Assembly: GCA_009780315.1 (NCBI GenBank)
Contig: WRAH01000002.1
Location: 124,001 to 188,000 of the forward strand
Length of the DNA: 64,000 bases
Reading direction: 5' to 3'
Origin: Defluviitaleaceae bacterium
GTDB taxonomy: Bacteria; Bacillota; Clostridia; Lachnospirales; WQUN01
Position numbers and translations under genes: made by a program. Under the pieces are notes generated by a model. The model was not told where the DNA came from and ran no database searches. It saw only the letters and a program-made list of their open reading frames with translations. Below, piece after piece: positions 9,560-17,616 of this stretch (positions are counted from its first letter, which is position 1; each line of letters starts with the position of its first letter).

Positions 9560-9918
9560 TATTCTATAAGCAATTCAGGATATTTTGCCACCATTTGCTC
9601 TATCAAAATGCTAAGTTCTACTGCATGAGAGTGGTCGAGGTCAATAAATTTAACGCCATGCAGGAACTTTCCATTGGCTTCATCGCGGCAAAATATAACT
9701 TTAGCCCTGCAACTAATGTCTTCACTTTTGGCGATATAAGAAGATGTGCCTTCTAGCACAATTTCCGAACCCTCTGGGAACGCTTCGCAGGCTGTAAAGC
9801 TCATGCCGCCAGTAGAAATGTCTTCTGCTTTAATGTCTACCCAGTGGCGTGCATCTTTGCTGGCACGTGCATCTACGCTAAGATAACGGCTGCGTACTGA
9901 AATGCGTTGTTCTTTCAT
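9559..9918 (-). CDS. PilZ domain protein (c-di-GMP receptor)
   Basis: A stand-alone PilZ domain of 119 residues. Both c-di-GMP contacts are present: RxxxR as R5-I-S-V-R9 and DxSxxG as DISTGG. It is therefore a likely c-di-GMP sensor, as opposed to a degenerate PilZ. An upstream ATG (9933) contains the GGAGG ribosome site within its first codons, so ATG 9918 (MKEQRIS) is the start. It lies between an adenylate-kinase-like gene and rarA; its output partner is not evident from context. Confidence 0.85.
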   Translation of the reverse strand: MKEQRISVRSRYLSVDARASKDARHWVDIKAEDISTGGMSFTACEAFPEGSEIVLEGTSSYIAKSEDISCRAKVIFCRDEANGKFLHGVKFIDLDHSHAVELSILIEQMVAKYPELLIE

Positions 9919-9935
9919 GGTATTACCCTCCATAA

Positions 9936-10655
9936 TTATTGCTCGTTTAGTTTATTTTGAATGCTTTGTAAAAAACCGCAAATCCAGCGGTTTATTGCAG
10001 GATTGACCGTGGTTTCGTCTTCTGTCACTGCAAAGTTTGTTGCAATGGTGGTCATGTCATAGAAATACAGCATGTCAACAAGCCGCAGTACCCCTAAGAG
10101 GAAGGATGTGAATACAATTTCTGCATCGTGGTTTCCGTCCAAGGTGACAATATCAAACAAGTCAGGACGTGTGCGGATTTCTTCCATAACAGACGGATGA
10201 AGGTTCATATGGTCTGTATGACGTTTATACACGATGGTTAAATTATCATCTTGGCGTTTTCTTGCCAGCAGGCGTTCAATAATCACATCAATACGGCAAG
10301 TTAAATCAACAACCAATACACGCCAACCATTTTCTTTAGCAAAACGAATTAAATCAATTGCCTGTGCGCGGTTACGTGGATAACCGTCAATCAGCCCAGG
10401 AGAATTACTCAAAGCAAATGCTCTAAAAATTTTGCAAGATTTTTCGTTGGGGATAAGAATGCCCTGTGCTGTTAAATCTTTAATTTCAGGGTCTTCTTCA
10501 GACTTTTTGCGAAAGATATCACCCATACTGGCAGTGTGCAAGTCTGGCAGCCAGTAACGCAGGATGTTTTGTACAAGGGTGCCTTTTCCGCCTCCTGACT
10601 CACCAAGCAATACGATAAAATCCCATTTTTCAAGTAATAATGGTTTGCGGTTCAT
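9936..10655 (-). CDS. Adenylate kinase-like nucleoside monophosphate kinase, divergent
   Basis: The N-terminal two thirds follow the adenylate kinase fold. P-loop is LLGESGGGKGTL (family usual GPPGAGKGT); DGYPRNRAQA contains the AMP-binding arginine; RLLARKRQDD matches the start of the lid. No zinc-binding lid is visible and about 90 extra residues follow the core, so this is not the housekeeping Adk. Substrate is unknown. The frame opens at a TTG (10673) whose first codons are the GGAGGT ribosome site; ATG 10655 is preferred (239 residues). It is followed by the PilZ gene. Confidence 0.75.
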   Translation of the reverse strand: MNRKPLLLEKWDFIVLLGESGGGKGTLVQNILRYWLPDLHTASMGDIFRKKSEEDPEIKDLTAQGILIPNEKSCKIFRAFALSNSPGLIDGYPRNRAQAIDLIRFAKENGWRVLVVDLTCRIDVIIERLLARKRQDDNLTIVYKRHTDHMNLHPSVMEEIRTRPDLFDIVTLDGNHDAEIVFTSFLLGVLRLVDMLYFYDMTTIATNFAVTEDETTVNPAINRWICGFLQSIQNKLNEQ

Positions 10656-10806
10656 AATATGTTTAACCTCCAAGAGTGTGTCTATGATGTGTTCATTGTA
10701 CGCCTTTCTGCCTTACACTTCAAGTATAAGTATTAAAAAATGTACATGATGTAAAAAAGTTTGCGCAAAACGACAAATTTGTGTAAATTAAGAGAGGTGA
10801 TGCTAT

Positions 10807-12663
10807 ATGGAAAATATAAAATTTCGTGAATCCTATGTTTTTGATAATCCAGTGTTTTTGTTTATCATGCGCCTTTATGCATTGATATTTCCTTTTATAT
10901 TATTTTTCGCCTTGGAAAGTTTAAACCCTGCTTCTTTGGCATTTAATATGGGGTCATATCTTGTGTCTGTATTTTTAATCATGCTCGCTGTGGTGATGGT
11001 TTATTCAATTGTTGGGTCAGTTGTTTGGGCATATGGCATGGTTTCTGCCATTTGGCTGACCATTTACATTGTCAATCATTTTAGAATTATGATAACAGGC
11101 GGCGTGTTTGTACCCACGGATATTTTTGTTGCAGGTGCGGCGGCACAAATGTTTGACTTTAATGCATTGACCATTGAGCGTATGTTTTTGTTGCGTGTTT
11201 TTATTGTGCTGGTCATTCATTTGCCCCTTATTTTTGCAAAAATTAAAATAAAATCCCTGAAACGGCTGGTCATACTTCCCGTTGCAGGGGTTATTTTTGT
11301 AGTTTTTTTTACGGGTCATTTTGCGGCAGCCCATGTTTTACCTGCCCTTGGGTTGAATGAAGGCACAATATCTGGGCGATACCGTACTCATGGGGTGATG
11401 CTGGGGTTTTATTCTGTGTGGGTTGAACATACTACGCGGACTAATGCAGTAGACGAGGAACTCATTTATGAATTTTTTACCACTGGGTCACGGGAGGTTA
11501 ACACCCCTGACGTAACACCTAATGTGATTGTTATTATGTCAGAAGCTTTTATGAACCCAGCCACATTACCCAATTTAACATTTTCCCGTGAGCCTATTCC
11601 AAACTTTAATCGTTTGGCGGCACAGGCTGGCACGATTAGCGGCAATGTTGTTGTGCCTGTGTATGGCGGGGGAACTGCCAACACGGAATTTGAATTTATT
11701 GGGGGAAGTCCCCATGTGTTTTTTGGCAGTCGGTTTTATATCCCTTTTGAAAATAGGGAGCAGTATTTTAACCGTGAAATACTTACGGCTTTACCGTGGA
11801 TGTTTCGTGCCAATGGGTATAGAACTGTAGGTGTTCATCCTTATTATGAAGCATTTTTTAATCGTCATATGATTTATCCCATGCTTGGTTTTGATGAATT
11901 TATTACGGTGGAGGACATGCCCAATGCACCTATTCATGGGGAGTTTATTTCTGACGAATATTTTACAGACAGAATAATAGAGCAGATAATACTTGCAGAA
12001 ACAGATGATGTGCCATTATTTCTTTTTGGCATATCTATGCAGAATCATTGGGGATTTGACCCGATGAAATACGGCACACTGGATTTGGATGTAATGGCGG
12101 CAAGCCCCTATTTGAATGATGAAGAAATTGGCAGTGTCAATGCATTTTTACAGGGTATTTCAGACGCGGACAAACAGCTTGGACGGCTGGTGGAATTTGT
12201 AGAAAGCCGTGACACGCCTACCATGATTGTTTTCTTTGGCGACCATTTGCCTATTATGGGTCTTCATGCAGACAATATTTTTGAAACCATTGGGTTTGTT
12301 TCTCATCAAGCAGATTTTAACTGGACATTGGAAGACCAAATGGCAATATTTCAAACCCCATATCTTGTGTGGGCAAATTACGACTTGGGGCAAGAGGACT
12401 GGGGGACCCTTTCTGCTTTTGCCCTTGGGGCGCGGGTTGCGGAAGTTTCGGGGGTTCAGCTTAACCGATACTTTACCTATGTATTGCGGGGCTTAGAACA
12501 TTTTAGCGTCATAACCAATGAACTATACCTTGATGTCAATGGGGTTTTTCATCAGGGGTGGACAGCCCGTGAAGAGGAACACATTTTGGCCTTACAGTCC
12601 CTTTGGATTGCTAAAATCCATGGGCATAATGCATTTCATCGGTCATTGGCAGCGTTATATTAA
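10807..12663 (+). CDS. LtaS-type sulfatase-fold phosphoglycerol transferase
   Basis: A 618-residue membrane enzyme. Five hydrophobic helices fill residues 15-180; an extracellular sulfatase-like domain follows from about 235. Catalytic features match the LtaS/MdoB group: metal-binding E246 in VIVIMSEAF, nucleophile T290 in YGGGTANTEFE, NHWGF and FFGDHLPIMG. Such enzymes polymerise glycerol phosphate from phosphatidylglycerol onto lipoteichoic acid or glycans. Substrate specificity cannot be assigned. It is monocistronic with AGAGAGGTGAT as ribosome site. Confidence 0.88.
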   Translation: MENIKFRESYVFDNPVFLFIMRLYALIFPFILFFALESLNPASLAFNMGSYLVSVFLIMLAVVMVYSIVGSVVWAYGMVSAIWLTIYIVNHFRIMITGGVFVPTDIFVAGAAAQMFDFNALTIERMFLLRVFIVLVIHLPLIFAKIKIKSLKRLVILPVAGVIFVVFFTGHFAAAHVLPALGLNEGTISGRYRTHGVMLGFYSVWVEHTTRTNAVDEELIYEFFTTGSREVNTPDVTPNVIVIMSEAFMNPATLPNLTFSREPIPNFNRLAAQAGTISGNVVVPVYGGGTANTEFEFIGGSPHVFFGSRFYIPFENREQYFNREILTALPWMFRANGYRTVGVHPYYEAFFNRHMIYPMLGFDEFITVEDMPNAPIHGEFISDEYFTDRIIEQIILAETDDVPLFLFGISMQNHWGFDPMKYGTLDLDVMAASPYLNDEEIGSVNAFLQGISDADKQLGRLVEFVESRDTPTMIVFFGDHLPIMGLHADNIFETIGFVSHQADFNWTLEDQMAIFQTPYLVWANYDLGQEDWGTLSAFALGARVAEVSGVQLNRYFTYVLRGLEHFSVITNELYLDVNGVFHQGWTAREEEHILALQSLWIAKIHGHNAFHRSLAALY

Positions 12664-12676
12664 TTTTAATTTCCCT

Positions 12677-12705
12677 TTGACAAAGTATGAGGATTCATAT
12701 ATAAT
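12677..12705 (+). promoter_or_regulatory. Consensus SigA promoter upstream of structured RNA
   Basis: TTGACA (12677-12682) and TATAAT (12700-12705) are both exact consensus hexamers separated by exactly 17 bases. Predicted transcription start is near 12712, just after the preceding gene's end. It drives the structured element at 12766-12846 and then mrpE. Confidence 0.85.
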
Positions 12706-12765
12706 TAACTTCATTAAACTACAATTACAGTGGATATAAATAAAAATAAGAGCAAATTTCCGGTT

Positions 12766-12846
12766 GGGCAGATGAGGTATCTCATTGCTTTCAAGATTTT
12801 GAGCTTCAGGGTGGAGAGCTTCTATGAGCGTTTTCTGCCCTTTTTT
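12766..12846 (+). ncRNA. Unidentified structured RNA (candidate riboswitch or small RNA)
   Basis: GGGCAG (12766-12771) pairs with CTGCCC (12835-12840), closing a multi-branched element that ends in TTTTTT. Inside are small hairpins: ATGAG-GTAT-CTCAT, TCAA-GATT-TTGA and an arm with GAGCTTC repeated around GGGTGGA. It has its own consensus promoter and is followed 13 bases later by a second, perfect terminator ahead of an antiporter-subunit gene. I could not match it to a riboswitch class from memory. A cation-responsive class is plausible given mrpE. Confidence 0.6.
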
Positions 12847-12858
12847 ATTGCATAATTG

Positions 12859-12894
12859 AGCGGAGAACTTTCAAATGAAGTTCTCCGCTTTTTT
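12859..12894 (+). terminator. Intrinsic terminator or attenuator before mrpE
   Basis: A perfect 11-bp stem GCGGAGAACTT/AAGTTCTCCGC (12860-12870, 12878-12888) with a 7-base loop and six T residues. The descending arm could alternatively pair with GGAGAGCTT in the upstream structured element (one G-U pair), which would give a switch between read-through and termination. Confidence 0.85.
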
Positions 12895-13002
12895 ATGTCT
12901 AAAAAAGGGGGCATAGCCATATGCTTATCAAATTTTAGGATTATATCAGAGCGCGTAAGTAATAAAAAAATTATCAATTATGATGAGATGAGATGAACAG
13001 TA

Positions 13003-13494
13003 ATGAGAATGGGTAAACATACTATCTTTGTAATGCTGATATTGACAGTTGTTTGGGTTATCTTGGTTGAAGAGCTTTCTTGGCAAAGTGTAGCTGTTGG
13101 CATGTTTATGAGTATGCTTAGTGTACATTTTATGGGTCTGTTCTTTAAATTTGATGAGATAAAAAATGTGAAATTTTATAAACTTGCGATTTATCCATTT
13201 TGGCTTATCGGAAGGATTTATATGGATGCATTTTCTTTAGCTAAGTTGATTTTTACAGGTGCTAAATGGGGTATAGTGAAGGAACGGCTTGAACTGGATA
13301 ACGAAACACTAAATACAATATTGGCTGATTCAATTACACTTACGCCAGGTACAATATTTTTGTATAGAAAAGGCAAAGAAATCACACTTTTATGCATAGG
13401 TGATAAAAAGAAATCAGGATTTCCTTCTACGACAGATGGTTTGCGAGATATTGAAAAAATATTAAAAAAGGCGCATGATGATGAAGAAAAGTGA
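13003..13494 (+). CDS. mrpE: Mrp-type Na+/H+ antiporter subunit E (MnhE), orphan
   Basis: A 163-residue protein with two to three N-terminal membrane helices and the MnhE motif ADSITLTPGTIFLY near residue 105. In complete Mrp antiporters MrpE works with MrpA-D, F and G in the cytoplasmic membrane. Here it is alone: the preceding gene is an LtaS-like enzyme and a bidirectional terminator follows immediately. Ribosome site is weak. The structured leader and terminator about 110 bases upstream suggest control by attenuation. Confidence 0.85.
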   Translation: MRMGKHTIFVMLILTVVWVILVEELSWQSVAVGMFMSMLSVHFMGLFFKFDEIKNVKFYKLAIYPFWLIGRIYMDAFSLAKLIFTGAKWGIVKERLELDNETLNTILADSITLTPGTIFLYRKGKEITLLCIGDKKKSGFPSTTDGLRDIEKILKKAHDDEEK

Positions 13495-13530
13495 AAGCAT
13501 GAAAAAGGTATATGCATTTTTAATCAACAA

Positions 13531-13570
13531 AAAAACACGCCCAACAAATGTCTGTGGGCGTGTTTTTTTT
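13531..13570. terminator. Bidirectional terminator between mrpE and AbrB-like gene
   Basis: ACACGCCCA (13535-13543) pairs with TGGGCGTGT (13555-13563); flanked by A-run on the left and T-run on the right, so it can serve both convergent genes. Confidence 0.9.
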
Positions 13571-13584
13571 TGAGGGGTTTTTCT

Positions 13585-13887
13585 CTAATGGTAAGGGATT
13601 GTTAAAATAACGAGATGTTCAGCGGAGTAAATTGAAATTTCATCTTCTATACTCCAATTGAAACGGCGCATGAGTTCGGCAGGAATCTCTATTCTGCCAA
13701 GTTTGTCGATTTCGCTTGTATAGCAATGGGGGGACGGTTCATCCTTTAAACGCCACATGATGATTGCGTTTTCTACAGGCATGAGGGATACTTGAGTTTT
13801 TTCGCTTAAATCCAAGTCTCGTCTGAGCGCACTGGGTAAAACCATCTTTCCTAGAGGGTCAACCCTCCTGTTATTGTGCCTTTCCAT
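13585..13887 (-). CDS. Tandem SpoVT/AbrB-domain transcriptional regulator
   Basis: Two AbrB-type swapped-hairpin DNA-binding motifs lie in one 100-residue chain: RRVDPLGKMVLPSALRRDL (residues 7-25) and SEIDKLGRIEIPAELMRRF (about 58-76). AbrB and SpoVT normally carry one such domain and dimerise; here the pair could fold within one molecule. AbrB-family proteins are transition-state regulators. An inverted repeat overlaps its ribosome-binding site, so autoregulation is plausible. Target genes are not evident. Confidence 0.85.
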   Translation of the reverse strand: MERHNNRRVDPLGKMVLPSALRRDLDLSEKTQVSLMPVENAIIMWRLKDEPSPHCYTSEIDKLGRIEIPAELMRRFNWSIEDEISIYSAEHLVILTIPYH

Positions 13888-13889
13888 GG

Positions 13890-13925
13890 CTTATTACCTC
13901 TCTTTTCTAAATTTACGGTAATAAG
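13890..13925 (-). promoter_or_regulatory. Inverted repeat covering the ribosome site of the AbrB-like gene
   Basis: CTTATTACC (13890-13898) and GGTAATAAG (13917-13925) are perfect complements. On the transcript the 3' arm contains the GG of the GAGAGG Shine-Dalgarno and ends next to the ATG. It could be an operator for the protein itself or an RNA hairpin masking the ribosome site. Confidence 0.55.
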
Positions 13926-13947
13926 ATAAGCCCGCAAGAATGCACCA

Positions 13948-14145
13948 TTACTCTTCACTCACACGCTTGATATATGTATCATCAAGCTGGGTCTTTCCTT
14001 TTTGCACACACGCGACAAATAACGAATTTGGCAAAACCCCAACGTCTACCCCAGATACTTGTATTGAGTGCTTGAAATGGTGTATAATCGGCTTGCCGCA
14101 GTGGCAGGTTTGACCTGTTCATGTCGAGTAATGGTATTGACCCAT
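13948..14145 (-). pseudogene. Degenerate or recoded small reading frame with in-frame TGA
   Basis: The 402-base gap between the AbrB-like and Dabb genes has a coding-like frame on the minus strand. MGQYHYST is followed by TGA (14119-14121), then 56 more codons beginning TGQTCHCGKPIIHH and ending LDDTYIKRVSEE. A CHCGK zinc-knuckle-like motif is present. The simplest reading is a decayed gene in which a Cys codon became TGA; recoding is not excluded. I recognise no family. Nothing else is seen between 14146 and 14250. Confidence 0.35.
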
Positions 14146-14251
14146 TCCTACGTGAGGCAATGATGTTTCTCCATCATTGTCCCTGCGGCTACATCCCTTC
14201 CGCGTGTACATATTTTATCCTATATTTTCTAATAAGTAAAGCTTTTTTGAC

Positions 14252-14290
14252 AAAAAAACAAAGGACTTGCATCAGCAGTCCTTTGTTTTT
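14252..14290. terminator. Terminator downstream of Dabb gene
   Basis: ACAAAGGACT (14258-14267) pairs with AGTCCTTTGT (14277-14286), flanked by A7 and T7, so it is symmetric and terminates the minus-strand Dabb transcript. Confidence 0.9.
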
Positions 14291-14590
14291 TTATTCGTGG
14301 TAATCTACACAAGCTCTATTTTGTGTCACCGTGCCAACAAATGCACTCACTCTTTTATGTTCAGGGTGGACTTGATACGCGGCTAATGCTTCTTCGCTTT
14401 CAAATACACTATCCAAAACTAGGTCTTTATTACTGGATGGCAGTAAATTGATGTGGACTGTGATTTGGATAATACCCTTGATTGTGTGCTTTAAGGCTTC
14501 TAACTCAAGTTTAACCTTTTTTGCGTTTGCTTGATTTTCACTGGCAGAAAATCCGTCCTTGTAATTCCATGCAACAATGTGCCTTACCAT
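14291..14590 (-). CDS. Dabb (stress-responsive A/B barrel) domain protein
   Basis: This 99-residue protein is a single dimeric alpha/beta-barrel Dabb domain: MVRHIVAWNYKDG at the start, the LVLDSVFESEEALAAYQVHP segment in the second half and a final strand ending CVDYHE. Family members are small stress-associated proteins of mostly unknown reaction. GGAGG lies 8 bases before the ATG. It follows the SDR gene on the same strand by 30 bases and ends at a strong terminator. Confidence 0.88.
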   Translation of the reverse strand: MVRHIVAWNYKDGFSASENQANAKKVKLELEALKHTIKGIIQITVHINLLPSSNKDLVLDSVFESEEALAAYQVHPEHKRVSAFVGTVTQNRACVDYHE

Positions 14591-14620
14591 GTAAATACCT
14601 CCAAATATAAATAATTTTTA

Positions 14621-15433
14621 TTACAAGCAATCTTCACATGAGATAGCAAAGTTTTTAGACATGTCATCAGTACTTTGCAGAACAAGATAAAAATTCCCAT
14701 CAATAGACACTTGCAATGCTGTTATTTCGCAATTCATCATAGTGGCATAACTGGATAGGGTTAAATCTTCAGAAACATATCCATTTTTGCCCATATGGGT
14801 ACATGCCATATCTACAGATATAAAGTCATTGCTGGATAAATGAATCACTCCATGTTTTCCAATATGAATACATTGGATAATGGCTTCTGCTACATTTTGA
14901 GGGGTGTTAAAACTTATATATAGATTTCGATATACAGGTTTACCAAATATTAGATTGTCTGCAACAGATGGTGTCATAATTTTAGGTATTCGTATTATCA
15001 AGCAGCGTTCCCCTAATGCTGATTGTAACAGTTTCTCACATGCAAGTTTAAACTTTCCATATGCACTGACTGGATAAGGGGTATCTAACTCTGTATGAGG
15101 CTTATCTATTGCACCGTCAAATACGTTCGCTGTGGAAATAAAAATCATACGTGTATCCATCGTTTGAATATAGTCGGCTATACATTGGTGGGCAGACAAT
15201 TGCATTTCAAAATCCCCAGTGAGAGAGGAAATAATAATATCTGGTGATACATCAGCAAGTATCTGCTTTAACAGGATAACATCTTTAATGTCCCACTGTA
15301 TTATTCTTTTAGAATCCAAGTCCAAAGGTTTGTTTTTGTTGTATGTTCCCCAGCATTCATATTTGCTTGAGGCACATTTAAAAATGGCATGACCAATGGT
15401 TCCACTGGCACCTAGAATCAATATTCTCTTCAT
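14621..15433 (-). CDS. NAD(P)-dependent SDR, RmlD-like
   Basis: An extended short-chain dehydrogenase of 270 residues. The Rossmann glycine motif is GASGTIGHA at residues 8-16; FISTANVFDG and the catalytic YGKFK (YxxxK) follow. Overall pattern resembles dTDP-4-dehydrorhamnose reductase (RmlD) and related sugar-nucleotide reductases. No rml genes adjoin it, so substrate is not assigned. It lies between ppk and the Dabb gene, probably one transcript. Confidence 0.8.
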   Translation of the reverse strand: MKRILILGASGTIGHAIFKCASSKYECWGTYNKNKPLDLDSKRIIQWDIKDVILLKQILADVSPDIIISSLTGDFEMQLSAHQCIADYIQTMDTRMIFISTANVFDGAIDKPHTELDTPYPVSAYGKFKLACEKLLQSALGERCLIIRIPKIMTPSVADNLIFGKPVYRNLYISFNTPQNVAEAIIQCIHIGKHGVIHLSSNDFISVDMACTHMGKNGYVSEDLTLSSYATMMNCEITALQVSIDGNFYLVLQSTDDMSKNFAISCEDCL

Positions 15434-15451
15434 GTTTTTCTTCCTTCATTA

Positions 15452-17602
15452 CTATATTTTTAAGGGAAAATGTGTTTTGGCGGCGGCGGTATAACTTTCT
15501 GCCGCATTAGCGTGGTGAATCATTTGAGAATGGATGGCAGTTTTCCCTCTGCGGTTGGGTTTGCTGTACGTGCCGTTCGGCTTCATGTCTCGGCGTTTTA
15601 CATTGTCAGACAGGGAAATTTCCATGATGGATATAAGCTCTTCTTGTAAAGTTTCATCTTCAACAGGAAAAAGCACTTCTACACGGCGGTCAAGGTTACG
15701 TCCCATCCAGTCTGCACTGGAAAGATAAATGCGTGGGCGGCCTGCATTTTCAAAGATAAACACACGGCTATGCTCTAGGTAGCGGTCTACTATGCTGGAA
15801 ACGGTAATGTTTTCGCTAATGCCTACAATACCAGGTTTTAAACAGCAGATTCCCCGCACCAATAGGCGAATTTTTACCCCTGCTTGAGACGCTTTGTAGA
15901 GGGCTTGAATCATTACTTTGTCTGAAAGAGAGTTCATGCGGGCAGTAATGGCGGCAGGTTTGCCGTCTTTGGCATTTTTACCTTCTTGGTCAATGAGACG
16001 CAGAAACCCAGGGCGAAGGGTGACAGGGGCAACGGCAAATTTTTGCCAGTCTGTGGTTTTGGAATAGCCTGTGAGTACATTAAAAAGCATAGACGCGTCT
16101 TGCCCTAAAGTTTCACGGCAAGTGAATAAACCAACATCTGTATAAATTTTAGCCGTTGCTTCGTTGTAATTGCCTGTACCCAAATGCATGTAACGGCGGA
16201 TAGCGTCATCTTCACGCCGAACCACTAGGCAAACTTTGCAATGGGTTTTTAGCCCAATAAGCCCGTAAATCACGTGAACGCCTGATTTTTCCATAAGCCG
16301 CGCCCAGTTGATATTATTTTCTTCATCAAAGCGGGCTTTGAGTTCTACAAGTACACTCACTTGCTTGCCATTTTCAGCCGCTTGAATTAAGGATTTTATA
16401 ATGGGTGATTGTCCACTGACTCTATACAGGGTCATTTTTATTGCCAGTACACCTGTGTCAACAGCGGCTTCTTGTACGAAGCGCAAAACACTGTCAAATG
16501 ACATGTATGGATGGTGTACCAGTACATCACGTTCTTTTATGACATCAAACATGTTGTCGCGGTTAACAAAAGGCGGGGCAGGGCAGGGTTGGATGGGTTT
16601 GTTCCGCAGGTGTGCAAAATCTGAATAGGACGTAAATGAAAACCATGCTGTAAAATCCAGCGGCCCATTGATTTCGTATAAAATGCTTTTGTCAAAGGCG
16701 AGTGCGTCTTTTAAAAAGCCCATGGCTTGTTTGCTTATGCCCTTTGAAACCTCAATGCGCACAGGTTCGCCCCAACGGCGGCCTCTGACAGAGCGTGCCA
16801 TTTCATCTAAAAGGTCTTCAGTATCTTCTTCATCTATGGTTAAATCTGAACTGCGCGTGACCCGAAGTAAAGCGGTTTTGGTGACAATATTGCCCAGAAA
16901 AAGCTCGTGAATGTGTGCCAGTATAATATTTTCAAGCAAAATAAAATCTTTTTTTCCATGTTCGGCTTCTGGCAGTTCTACAATACGCGGAACAACTGTA
17001 GGGACGGGTACAACGGCATATTTATGATTTGACGCTAATTCGTCTGTGATATTCCATCGGTTTTCAGCTTCCAGCCATTCTACTTTTCTTACAGCAGGGG
17101 CATCTTTGTCTGCGGCAAGTTCTATAAAAATATTGACTGCGCGGTTGTTTAAATTGGGAAATGGACGGCTTTGGTCAATTGCCATGGGGGTGAGTACTTG
17201 ATATAAAACATCATGGAAATAGCTGTCTATATGGGATTTTTGATGGTCGTCAAGCTGTGCATAAGAAAGAAAACGGATATTTTCTTTTTCCAATGCAGGC
17301 AAAAGACTGCGTGTGAAGCATGAATATTGTTTTGACACCATTTCATGTACACGTTTGTAAATTTCGGCAAGCTGTGTAGTGGGGGTCATGCCTGACAAGT
17401 CAGGAGACATACTTTCGTTGTGCATGAGGGATGACACCCGTACCATAAAAAATTCATCTAAGTTTGAGGCTGTAATGGCTAGAAATTTTAACCGCTCCAT
17501 GAGCGGGTTTGTGCGGTCTACCGCTTCTTCTAAAACACGCTCATTAAATTCCAGCCAGCTAAGTTCACGATTGACATATAAATTAGGGTCTTGTAGGTTC
17601 AT
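15452..17602 (-). CDS. ppk: Polyphosphate kinase 1
   Basis: A full-length 716-residue PPK1, which reversibly polymerises inorganic polyphosphate from ATP. N-terminal domain begins NRELSWLEFNERVLEEA. The autophosphorylated histidine is in YMHLGTGNYNEATA, and a second conserved region is IYLSSADWMGRNLDRRVEVLFP. It lies directly downstream of ppx (14-base gap), so polyphosphate synthesis and breakdown are co-expressed. GGGGG precedes the ATG. Confidence 0.96.
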   Translation of the reverse strand: MNLQDPNLYVNRELSWLEFNERVLEEAVDRTNPLMERLKFLAITASNLDEFFMVRVSSLMHNESMSPDLSGMTPTTQLAEIYKRVHEMVSKQYSCFTRSLLPALEKENIRFLSYAQLDDHQKSHIDSYFHDVLYQVLTPMAIDQSRPFPNLNNRAVNIFIELAADKDAPAVRKVEWLEAENRWNITDELASNHKYAVVPVPTVVPRIVELPEAEHGKKDFILLENIILAHIHELFLGNIVTKTALLRVTRSSDLTIDEEDTEDLLDEMARSVRGRRWGEPVRIEVSKGISKQAMGFLKDALAFDKSILYEINGPLDFTAWFSFTSYSDFAHLRNKPIQPCPAPPFVNRDNMFDVIKERDVLVHHPYMSFDSVLRFVQEAAVDTGVLAIKMTLYRVSGQSPIIKSLIQAAENGKQVSVLVELKARFDEENNINWARLMEKSGVHVIYGLIGLKTHCKVCLVVRREDDAIRRYMHLGTGNYNEATAKIYTDVGLFTCRETLGQDASMLFNVLTGYSKTTDWQKFAVAPVTLRPGFLRLIDQEGKNAKDGKPAAITARMNSLSDKVMIQALYKASQAGVKIRLLVRGICCLKPGIVGISENITVSSIVDRYLEHSRVFIFENAGRPRIYLSSADWMGRNLDRRVEVLFPVEDETLQEELISIMEISLSDNVKRRDMKPNGTYSKPNRRGKTAIHSQMIHHANAAESYTAAAKTHFPLKI

Positions 17603-17616
17603 AGTATCCCCCGCAG

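Noticed and set aside
10761-10789. TTGCGC-17-TAAATT promoter-like pair before the LtaS-type gene
   Set aside because: The predicted transcript start would fall inside the ribosome-binding site, so it cannot be the functional promoter.
14121-14303. 60-residue plus-strand frame
   Set aside because: Lies opposite the degenerate minus-strand frame and crosses the terminator; no ribosome site.
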